Translations under genes and position numbers: made by a program | The notes under the pieces: model-generated | What the model saw: the letters and a program-made list of their open reading frames with translations, nothing else | The model's database searches: none | What the model was told of the DNA's origin: nothing | Part shown: positions 46,901 to 58,900 of the stretch, piece by piece | How positions within the stretch are numbered: the stretch's first letter is position 1 | Layout of the letters: every line of letters starts with the position of its first letter | Source: Paragonimus skrjabini miyazakii | Lineage: Eukaryota > Platyhelminthes > Trematoda > Plagiorchiida > Troglotrematidae | Direction of reading: 5' to 3' | Assembly: GCA_014338405.1 (NCBI GenBank) | Contig: JTDE01000918.1 | Location: 116,746 to 180,745 of the forward strand | DNA: 64,000 nucleotides

Positions 46901-49900
46901 GTTAGTTCCATACATTGACTATTGTCGGCCGATGCAGTAAAGAATTACTCATGTTGTGATTATTCATGGTTGTGTGTGGGCTGAGATATTGCCGGGATAA
47001 CCAGACCAAAACAGGAGAACGATCAGGGTTCTCAACCAGTCTTTGGCTCAAAAGCCTATACCGCAAGGCACTGGGTTGGTGGCAGTGTACCAGAACTGGT
47101 ACATTCGTCGGAAAAAGATGCCAACCTTCTTCCAACCCCCAACCTGGAGGATTAGGAGACTGGTTTGTCAGACCTCGACCTATTGGCCTGCCTGGTATGA
47201 GTGACTCTGTCGGTGTGGTGGCCACACCGTTCAGTTTAGCTCAATAGGTCATCAAGATGCGCAAGCCATCACATCACGTCAAGGTTCAGTCTCATTCTGT
47301 ACGTCCTCGGGGTTAGATTAAATGAACGTACTCGACCTTCGTAAAGCGAACCTCTCTTTGTTCTTACGTGGCCTACTTTCCCAAGACGTTGGAATTTTTT
47401 TGCAGACAGGATGAAATCGATAAGCTATATGAAACTGACGTTTAAACTTGCAAGCAACGCTAAAGGCTACTACGATCAACCGTTTGCCTGCTGATGCTAT
47501 TCAATGCGCGCAATTAGGTACAAACTTCCAGGAATAAACACCTTAAGACATTTGACACAATCGACTTTTCACGGTCACACTCGGCACTCACTATAGCACT
47601 GCTGTGATTGTTGTCAAAGAAGCGAAAGTAGTTGAGCGTTCACATATGATAATTCGGTCGTGCCTTACGTGAGGTCAATGGCGTAGTGGTAAAACACGGT
47701 TCCCTCATGAACAGCATGTCCGTGGTTCATGTCCCGGCGGTGGCGATGATATGCACTACTGACGAGCTCTAATGAGAGCGAAACTCGAGTCTAGTGCTTC
47801 TTTTCGAAAGGGGTCGACTGGAAAGTCTATGGGGATGCGACAGCTGCGATCAATTGTGGGTGATGTTCAACTTGAAAATTAACCACATCCCCGACTACTC
47901 ATCAGTAAAGAAATATAACCCTTAAATGTGGAGCTTCCGATGCTGAAAACGATCCAGGTTACCTTAGTCTTGGAAATGTGTTCCGAAATGTATATATATG
48001 GTTGTATTCACGTAGAGCATTACCATACGAGTTTTGATGTGATTCGATGTTGTATGGTGAAAGGTGGAAATAGAAGGAACATTTGGTTAGAACACATCGA
48101 GTGTGAAGATGTTTTGAAGGACTCAGAATGCAAAGATCCAGTATCAACTGATTTTAATCATTCGTTAGCAGTGTTCCAATCGTGGATAAGTGGTTCCATT
48201 TCTATGAGGACATTTTCGAGAGAGAACAGCTATCAGACAACAAATTAGAGGTCTAGTGTGAAGTATTTGAAGGTAACCTGATGCCCATCCCAATATCCCT
48301 CCCATTCAGTCAAGTTAACGTTGAAGGAATTGTTCAACGCCCTTCGACGCAACAGCAAACATAAAACTGGGCGAACTTCTCAACACTTGACAAACAGCAT
48401 TTATCTTCTGTTTGAAGTGACTCCGTGAAACTCAAGGCATATTAGTCTATTGGCTTCCAAGACAATGCATGCTGCAAACGTGATCCACTAACATTTTCAA
48501 AACGGATGAGGCCGCAATACCCAAGAAAGCAGACAAATGAAATACTTTTTTAAAAAACTGACGCTTAGGTGAACGGGAGGCTGAAGACAAAATACTCACC
48601 AAGGTCGTTTCCAACTTCATAATCAGCATAAGGATATTTGGGTTGCGGCGCTGCATAATTTTTATACGAGGTGTTTTCGCCTCTACTCTGATACTCCGGG
48701 TAATATCGTTGGTTAGCGTCAAGTGCCTTTTTCTGACGAAACTGTCTACGATCCATACTGGATGGGTCCTCATGTGAGTAGTCCTCAGGCATCGTTCGCA
48801 TCGTTGGTCTACCATAAGTAAACATTTCGTTCACGTCTCCACTCCGACCGTAGTTCAGCTGCGGCTCACATCGTTTTCGTTTGTGTGAATGATGTGAGTA
48901 TTGAACGTCGTAGTAATCAGGCTGTGGATCTCGTGGATCCGGCAAATGTTGTGCAATGATTACCTCCGAGGTAGCTGAGGCGGATCGTGAATGCGAGGCT
49001 GAGCCGGATTTTGAAGATGACCCCGACCTAGATGCACTATCAGATTCTGCAGATGACTCCGAGAATGAGATCCGCCTATACGTAGGCCGACCACGAATAG
49101 GTATCTTCGATAAATCCTCACGCTTTTTGCGATTGGGATTCCGCCGACGCCGAGCAGCTTCAGCTGCGGCACGTCGACGCTCTCTAGCTTCAACGACCGC
49201 TGCGGCTGCTTCAGCCTGACGGCGAATCTCCTCTTGATCAAGCGTAGTTGTGGCACTTGTATGAGGCTGGCCAGCAGTAGTTGGAGAATGACCATGGATA
49301 CTACTGGGTATTGGGAAAGGCAAACGTGGCATACGTGGTGGAGACGGTTGGAAAGAGCGACCGACAGGACGCGTAACTCCACCTGCCAGGTTTGCCATAT
49401 CTACAGCAGAAGCCTGTGAAAGTAAATAAATGAAAGTAAATAAATGCCGTCAACAACACTCTCAGCAATATACTCAGCACAGATTAAAAGTGATGTTCAC
49501 AGCTTTGCGTGTGAGCTGACTAGATCCACATAGACAGTCGAAATCACCGGAGAATGAACTGGGAATTGATAGCGATAATCCACACCAGTAACAGCTTCAT
49601 ACAAGCCTTCAACTAACCTTGAGTCGGGGAGCTAACGTCATGCGTACACCAGGTCGATTCGAAGCGGATGGCAACACGCCAGCGGACAATGTTTGTTGAC
49701 TGGAGGTAGTGGTGGTACTTTCCCGTAAATCTTGTCTAATCTGAGATATTTGTCCTGCATCCTGCGAGTTGCCTGCATTCCGATCTTCTAAAGCTATTGT
49801 CGATGGAGCTGCTGGGTGACCTGAGGCGACATATTCGTCAAAGCCGGAAGTGGGATCTGGCAACTGTTCAGCAGACTTCCCTTTCTGTGAAGCATCCTCG

Positions 49901-52900
49901 GCGAACGGACTTCGACTCTTTCGCCGACGAGAGGGCGTGACTAATGACATAAGGAAGATTAACAAAAATCGTCCGAATGTTACATTTTAGATTGACAGGG
50001 CAATTTTAAACATGTATGAATGTACTGAGGATGCATAGGAAGTAAACGTATTCGTGGTTTAAGCATATAAAATACCAAGATCAAAGGCTCTTCAGTGGCC
50101 CTCTGCATTATCAGGGGCGGAAACGAAGGAGTCGTTTATCTAGAAGACATACCTGCTCGACGCGTGTGGTTCGTGTGGCTACCCGGTACAACGTCAGGCA
50201 AACGTGTACGTCGTGTAAGCTCCCTTCCTGGACGCTCGTCCCCTCCAGAAGAGGGACTTTTAGACCAAGATCTAAAAAAGCAAGTTCATGTGAACAGACG
50301 GAAGTGAATAGTGTGCAGTTGCAGAAGACAAGCATAAAAACTGATGTAACAGAGGGATTGGTTGATACCATCCTGGTTTACGGTTACGGAATTCAGGTTC
50401 AAAGCTTACTGAACCGTTGCTCGTGGAGTTTGCCTCTCTTATCTCCTCACATCACTGTCATAACGCCCGTTTTCCGGAGAACACTAACACCCGAGTTAAG
50501 TACGTGGTTGTGCCCGCTACCGCATGCATCTGGAATTGGTTACTGTAAACGGTACCGTACTAGGGCCTTCATGGCAATATTACACGCTTGATATCCACAA
50601 TGAGACTACACTGTTGATGAGTGCAAAGTTGACTAACAGTGCAGTAAGGTCATGGGGAAAAGAACAGTGATTTCCTCGCAAAGCATTGTAACAGAACAGT
50701 TGGATGATGTTAACTTGGTTTCTGATTACGTAACTCATGTTCATGGCCTCTTTCACTTTAATTAATGTTTTTTCAGTCATTTCATTAGATAACTACCACT
50801 GTTCTGAGCATTCCTGCAATAGCAGCGTTTTGTTGGTCGCTAAATGTTAACCAGTGAAACAAATGGGATGCAGAAGTACAAAAACCTAAAGAGGACAGAA
50901 ATGTAAACGTGGGATTTCAGATTCTACAACGCAAAGTAATCGCTCTCACACGATAGATCGTGTCGCTCATGATCAGGAAACGATCAGACCGTTCAAACTT
51001 GAATAATGGACGCATGAGGAATAATCTGAGGATGAACTTCCGTCAAGATCACCGAGAAATTTTAAGCTTGACTGTTCAATATGACTAATTGGCTCACACA
51101 ATACTAGACACCAGTCTGTTCAACACTAAACTGAACACTCAAGTTTGTGAAAATTCGAAATGGCACAACAGTTCATTCCACAAGGCCAAATACTATTATT
51201 ACCACAGTCTTAAGTCGAAAAGACGTCGTCAGTCGACATCTTAATGTGGGGACTGTTACATATTGCCTGCCAAACCACAATGAGCTGCGTATCCTTGGGA
51301 AAAGATTACCAGAGGAGCAACCTCAGTCGGTATCAGTCAGCTGGACTTTTCCCAGTTCGAGCTGAAGTAAATGCAGTGAAAGACAACTAAAAGCTTCTAA
51401 CTAGAATTAGTAAAAGTATGTCCCTATCGCGTATGCATTTAATGACACTAAGGTGCGCGTAAACTGAATTTAATCCCTTCTTACCTATAAACCAGAGATT
51501 CTTCTTCGACAGTTAACCAGCAGTTTCAACTGGTTGTGAGTCTGAATACTGACGGCAGCCAGGTGTCACTATCTGTTATGCGTATTTGATAAAACTGTAC
51601 AGTGTTGGCAGATATGTTCAGGAATACAAGAGAAAGTACATGAAAGATTTATAAGGCAATCCACCGCTTGCGGTTCCATCAATCATGGACTGTAAAAACC
51701 GTTCTCGTTCTTGGCCATCGGTCCACACTAGATCTACATTGCTTGGCAATATGCGCATGAGCATTACAAATGTAAAACACAGAAGAGTAAGAGAGTAAAA
51801 TATAACTAACAACCGTGAGGAAACCTGCTAACGGCCTGAAAAACTCACGTAATGAATCGTTTTTCATCGGCTACCGGTGAAGATCCGGAACGAGATCGAG
51901 AGCTCGAACGCGAACGTCGTCCTGAGTGCGCCTTGATGTCTACGAAAGCGAAAAATAGAACTTAAAAAACTACAAGGGAGAATCCCCACAAAATAATATG
52001 ATTAGGGCCTGCAGACGAAAAACGGATCAGGTGGCAAAAAACGCATCGGAAACTGTATAATCGGGTGGTATTAACCAGTTTTTTTCGTGAACCTGTTGTA
52101 AACCCTAGAAAAGACAAGCTGGTTCGTCCTCGATATAATAGTGCAGTTGACAGAAATCGAACCCTCCTCGTACTAATAAACCCGGAAAATCTCGATCCCG
52201 AAAATACCGCGACTGTCCCCGTATTTGCCCCCAAGACAAGCCGAAAGACCCGTGCAAAAAAACAGCTTTGTTCCACCCCAAAACGTGTGCGACAAGGGGA
52301 AAAAATACAAGATATTTATATGGTGCGTAGTGACCTAAAAACATTATTGAGTCATAAAATAGGACATCTGCCGAAAGAAAGTAGTTAGGGTCACTAGACT
52401 GCCAATGAGCATAGCAGAATGGAGGTCGGATGGGTAAAAAGACTAACCAAAGTCACCTCTAAGCCGTTCTGGAGAGTTCCGCTCATTCTGATTGGATTAA
52501 TCGTTTTTCTCGAGCACGGAAGCGGTTTTGGACTGGACAAAAGTGGACTCCCTAACAGAATCCTAATCTCACGCGCCTAAAACACGATTAATTGGACCGA
52601 TGGCAAAGAACCATCAGCAAAACAAAAATGTGTCGCGTAATAAAGAGGCAACAGCTAGATGTAACTAATGACCAACATGTGAAAACGATCCGCCAAGTGC
52701 ATTATGATAGTCAGGTGGTAATTCTGTTCTTTATTTCGCGACCTCTTTCATTTTTAAGCATACTCTCAGGATGAAATATAACAGTCGGTAGTATTGCCCA
52801 ATGTATGATAAATTGCTAAACACAATTTTCAATCTTCAAAACACGACTACATAAATTGTGATGATACAAAAGGTAATTGTTTACTTTTTTTACCTGCACT

Positions 52901-55900
52901 CGGTAACGTGCAAGTCACGGGACCGGGAGCAGCGACCCAGGGACGTTTCACTGGTTTTTCGTGTGGCAGCGGTGGTATGTTTGTTCGTCGACTGAAGAAG
53001 GAAAAAGAAATCTCCAGCCTTCACATAACAAAGCGTTTCTTGTCACGAGACGTAATAGGCAAGCCGATTATTGTCAAGTTCTTCAAACGTACATTGAAAA
53101 TGCTAAAGTAACCGGCACATGAACAAAAGACCAGTTATCGTCTAATTACTGTAGGCAAGTCGATACAACACCATATCGCCAACTGGTTGATTACAGCTAT
53201 GCAACTGAAAGCTAGAAATCAATGATAGAGATAAACAGAGCATGGGGCAGCAACAGAAGATGGAATGGAAATACCAAGTAATTTGTACAAAGGGGGTCCA
53301 AATCAAAATAAATAAACGCTAGCAGCAACCGTGCGAGAGGAAGTCGAATTGAGAAATATTACTAAGGTAATGTAAACAGTTCAGCGAGAGACGACTGACT
53401 CAAAACCGATGTGGTACGAGTCTTCTTATTTTTAATCAACTTAGCACAAACTACCACTATTCGTGGTGTAATCATTAGAGCTGAAACACCCACAAGTTGA
53501 CAACAGTGGGTACAACCAGATATTTGTTAAACCGTAGGGTCACTAAGAATAAGGAAATGCGCAATGTTTATTCAATGAAAAGCAGTTTTGAAGCTTCATT
53601 GAATCGTTGGCGTTTGGTGATCAGCCAGATTTTCGGTTTTGCACTAAAATCAAGCCACTTATTTCAGGGCAAAATGGTTAACATTTCGCTTACCCTCTTC
53701 AGTTGCAAATGAAATTGCATACCAACTACATACATCGGATACATAGAGAAAAATGGAGTGTGGACACGCGTACAATCACACCAAGTTCCACGGAGTCAAT
53801 CCAGTAAAATGCTTGCGCACAACAAACGATCAATCCTATTTTGAAAAACCTGCATACACAGACAGACATTAATAGATCGTACGGTAGGCTCAAAATCAGC
53901 TGACAATTCTTTAAGAATGACAGAACGACGAGTCTCGAGTAGTATTGTCACAACAGTACTGCCCAAAGTAGTATGAGGCACAGTAAACTACTGTTCAACC
54001 TTCTTTACACTATGTATCCGAAGTTACCTATATATCATGATATTGCACTCAACAGTAATTTAGCAGTATAAAGTTTACTCGGTACTAAGAGTGTGGATGG
54101 TACGTCACACTGCTTGACCGATCATAAACTGAAAGGCGGCGTCCTATAGCCCCGGTTCTTCAGCATTGTTCAAGTTGCATGTAAACGCGATTTGGTCAAA
54201 ACTGTGAGGTTAGCAATAACGTGGCTAACCGGCTCACAACAAGATGTGAAGTAAAACAATCTCATTTAAAAGAAACCATAAGAAAGATGTTTGTATTTTT
54301 GTTACTCCAAGGATAATTATTTAGCGAAAAATGCAAGGCGCTCTAGAGTTTGCACTAACTTGTGCGCGTCGGGCCAAGCCGTTGGATTCAGTTCAACCCA
54401 CCAAACTGACCGGTTTAAACAGTCGTGTACGTAGCTTGTTTGAGTACCCTATCGCTCCTGTTAGGTATCATTTCGCTTGCAATCGAAATTACATTAACAT
54501 AGGCAACATAGGTCTCCCCAAATAGCCAAACATATTTCAAAATGACTGAAGTAACTGGGAACGTAAAGACCATAAGACGGTGAACCTGAGGCTCGAAATG
54601 TCACGCCATTGATCATAAAACACCTTATGACAACAGACTGTTATGCTAATCCCTCCAGTTCACTCAAGATATTGTTGCACAACATGAACCCGAAGTCGCT
54701 GGTCTTTAGCGAAGCTAAGTTGATAAGAACCTAATAGCAGGTGTTGTGGGAACAAAAGTGAGTTACAGTGTGGTTTAGATTGCACGTTACCTGATAAGAT
54801 TAGATGCAGGTCCGCTCACAATCTGCCTCTATTGGCCAGATGAATATTATGTGTCTACTTTGCGTTTGCGATTGATGACAGTGAACTGAATGTCAACATA
54901 TCGCAACACGTCTTTGTTCCGTTCCAATAAAACTGGTCAAGGGAAACCAGGGTTCCAAACAACTACCTTAACAATAGTCAGTAGTACAGTTATTAATAGT
55001 CCCTAAACAGTCGAACACGCTTTATAACGAGACCACTTGCGACGAAACTTCATTTTAGAAAACATCGAACGTACAAACTATGTACAGGAAACAGACAACA
55101 TCCTGGTGAACAGTGAGCATAACCTTTGTTACTGGGTTTGACCACAATAATCACCGTTGATGATTCAAAGACAACTCTTATGGAATAAGGAATGCCTTAC
55201 AGGTTGCTGGTTCGTTTAAGAATTAGAACAATTTCACGAGTGATCTTTGACCAACGCTCTGCCTGGTCCACATAAGGAACCACATGGAACATAATTCATT
55301 CATATGTATCAACATGCAAGGTAAAACGATAAAACTATCAGTAATACCACAAACGAACAAACAACTCACCGGACTGGAGATGGCGAACCAGAAACACCGG
55401 ATTCGCGCCACTCGTCTTCTCTCTGGTTTTGGTGATCGTCTGAGCGGTTAAAAAAGTTTGTATTTAGGGATAAATAAATACTGTACGAAATAAATTTCAA
55501 ATGAAAACTTTTTGCAGACAAAATAGACCTTTAGTAGACTACATGAACGCAAAAATGAAGTGGAACGATTAACTGAAGTCGATGACCTAAATTACAAACC
55601 GACAGATAGCGTGCAGATCGACATACAAAAACGCGAAAAAGTAAAACGTTACCATCACAACGTGATACATACATCAACCGAAAAGTGAACAGAGAGAGGA
55701 GGTGGACGATATTTCTGTTCTGTAAATTTTGTATTTAAAAACAATGATCGGAATCACGATGCCAATACTGAGTAAACAAATAACCAAGTTGTAACTGAGC
55801 ATTGTGACAATAATGCCAACTGTAAGAATTAAAATCCTGAGAACAGATTCGACGAACCCAACTTGCTTTTACACAGGCATTAACAGACGGACTACAGAAT

Positions 55901-58900
55901 GCCACTGAACTAAAAGTAAGCATAATTCGGAAGTTTGGACTTTCAACTCGCCCTGCGGATAACTAAATAACAATATTCACAAGAAACTGTCACCAACCAA
56001 GACGTTACAAAAGATAATGCTATGAATAGTGTGACACTAATTACGTGTGAAACGGGCTACCGAGGTAAACGGGATGTCTAGCCGTTGAGGACAGCTAGTC
56101 AACCAGGACGACGAAGAAGACATCGATAAAACAAACATAAGCATGACACAAAAAGCATTGTACACATATTTCGTTATTTCAGTCAGCAGAATGAATTCAT
56201 CTGATTCAGCCCTAGAAGGTTCAATGTCACAATGACAACCATTCCCAGGTTTGTATAGTTGGGCAGAATCCAATACATACTTTGTGCCCTAGTGATTGTA
56301 AAGGTTGACAAATTAACTTGACCTAAACTGTGACCTGAAGTACGATGCAAATTGACGGTGCACTCCTAGTAGCACCAAAAAACAGCTGGTTGACATAATT
56401 ACACTGACGATTACTTCTCTAGGTAGCAAAAGACAGAACATACATCACCATGCGTTTACTCCCCGTGGAGGTTTGCACCTGGAGTAGCGGTCCAATTGGA
56501 CAGTAGCCGGAACAAGGAGAGTATGTAAATGGGTGTTTTCACGTGATGGTATATAATGTGACTTATAGCAGCCTTTTGAACACATCGAATCTACGCAGCG
56601 CACCTAACCTCACACTTAAGCAGGTGACGCGGCGGCGCATGTCAAACCCAGCTGACGGCTCACTTTCGAAGAATGACTACTAAACAACCGTTGATATCAC
56701 AGAAACAGACTGCATGCCACAGATCAAACAGATCTGCGGAAACAGAAGACAGAGTGTATGGATTGTTCTGGAAGACGTTCGTCGTGAGACAATTTATGTA
56801 CGTGAGTTAGTCTGACACTAGCCGCCACACAAAACGCGATACCTTATGGGGAAAGTGGAGCGTGCGACTAGATCCTCGTAACCTCGGAACAGCGGAGCAC
56901 AACATATGGGTTTTTGCTAAGGACCCGCAGTGTCGTACTCTTGACGAGATGGATAGAGCATTAGCACACATTTAAGGGTGTACATCCTTATCCGTTCAAA
57001 ATATGTTCCTGTTAAATTACGATAGAGGAAGGCGTCAACGACCTAACTGTCCTTGCGTATATCAACAACCGCGAATATGAACGCCCATCCAGTGCGGTCA
57101 GCAGTCCCTCAAGAAAACAGACACCCCTGAGATCGGTTCTTAAGGGGGATCAGACAAGATCCTGACATGAAGCTACAGAAGGGCAAGGTGAAATACCATC
57201 CTTAAATCGACGTAAAACGTGATGCCACCGACTTACTGTAGTCCAATCTCTGAGATAATGGCCTACGTATAACCATAATAACCACCGCACGATTAGCCTG
57301 TTATCATGCGAGCACAAAGGTGGAGATCACGACCTATAGAAAGCAACCTATGGATTAAACGTAATGGAATGTTACTGGAAGACTAATAGCAAATATAAAA
57401 TAAACACACCGTATCTCCTATCACGCGTTGCCCTGCTGCGTTGAGCGGACGACTGGGAACGGGAACGAGAAGCGAAGGACTGCTCTGAGCCTGATCGAGA
57501 GCGCCCAGTCACGTGGGTATCACCATGCCAATAACGACCGTTCCTAGCCAAAACATTACCACTAGCAGCCGCAGAGTTTGCTGTCCCGTATCCACGACGA
57601 CGAGCGGTTCGACCTTGTGATTGGTCGGAGCCGGAAAGAGAATCTGACGACTGACTGTTTGAACCAGATGAGACGCTGACGCTACGTCGCCGATCATGAT
57701 AATGTCTGCCACGGCGACTTTTATTACGAATAGGAGAACTCAAATAATCCTTCATGGCTTGTGCACATGTGGCTTTCCAAGAGGCAGCAATGGATTCCAG
57801 AGACGATGCGATCGATGAGGTGTCGGGGCTAGATGAGCGAGATGTCGCTCGCGATGAGGTGGAGGCAGAAGAGGACAAGGAGCGGGATGAAGCACGGCGG
57901 TTGTTATCACGGTATTTCTGTCGCCGACGTCCACCGTGATTGTCCGACAAACCCAAGCGCCATTCAGCAAGTTCAGTGGCCGTTGGTGGTTGGAGATCTT
58001 CTGGTAGAAAACGAGAACTTGTGAGTTCTGTACGTCCAACAATGGAGGCCTGGTAGTAAGAAGGCCAGCTGAACGAAAGCATAAACGTAAATACGAAGGG
58101 CACTTTACGCGAATAAGTTATGAACAAAATAACAGCCGATCAGGCCAACGTGATTTCTTTAGAGTGGGTGGAACTGCTGTGAGCAAACCGAAAAGGTTAA
58201 CCAGAATGCAACAGTTGGAACAGATGTAAGCTTGTAAGAAACAAAACACCAAACGTTTTATACCCAAAAAGCACCTAACATTGGTCATGTAAACTATCCT
58301 AGTAGTAGTCTTGAACACACCAGCAAAAACAAACTCAACTCATCTCCTAGACGACGAAGAAGTCTGACTTGAAAGCCGACCAGGTATGTTACATAGTGAG
58401 TGGAAGGATGTGAGAAAAGTTACAAACTTACAAAACATTTTCCCTAGGAGGACGAACTAGCTCCTCTTCGACGGCCGATGCTGGCACTGCCAACGTCATA
58501 CGCTTCTCAGCCAGATCCTTTTCAGCAGCTTTCAACGCTTTGGTCTTTTCAAGCCGCTAAAGTAGACCATGAAAGAAAATAATATAAAGGCAGGGGGAAG
58601 TAGCAATGATAAAGGACTTTACCATAAATCAAAAATAGTGTACGCCATGATCAATTCGTTTTATTTTGTGAAGTGCGGTAAATTCTATCGTTGGCCGGCA
58701 GGAAGAAATAACCATGAGTTGGTATACTCGTCTACTTGCAAAAAAACTGTATAGTTCTTCCGCCCTGTTGGTACTATTTACAGTTATACAGTCATAGACA
58801 TGTTGGAACAGAAAGCAACAATGATATCTGCTTCCAGGGACGCTGCTAGATCAACCGGTGACTGTGTAACCCGAGATTACCCCGTGTTCGGGTAACGGGG

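Larger units (their letters stand above)
44420..47250 (-). mobile_element. Non-LTR retrotransposon (APE endonuclease + RT), truncated and internally deleted
   Basis: Reading on the minus strand: a 5' region at 46.9-47.25 kb; endonuclease residues from about 46743 to 46366 (LFVVSVYVLTGCSDVGVKDA, VVLAGCMNAQVGRL, RSGNGGRLLQLC, LFLASTSFRH); a linker; RT residues from about 46139 to 44935 (NHKGISLTLIISRVLASI, EEQAESRRGRGCINHMFTLR, FLDYKGAFGSVD, LSPLLFNFVI); then the C-terminal end and a 3' UTR. The catalytic-site region (YADD) between GVDLLPG and LASRLPHRAL is missing. Endonuclease motif GDMNAQ is GCMNAQ. The family is RTE- or CR1-like and common in flatworms. Confidence 0.8.

Noticed and set aside
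52065..52388. Overlapping open frames on both strands of about 105 codons
   Set aside because: Mirror-image openness suggests composition, and the ZC3H18-like gene does not need an exon here.
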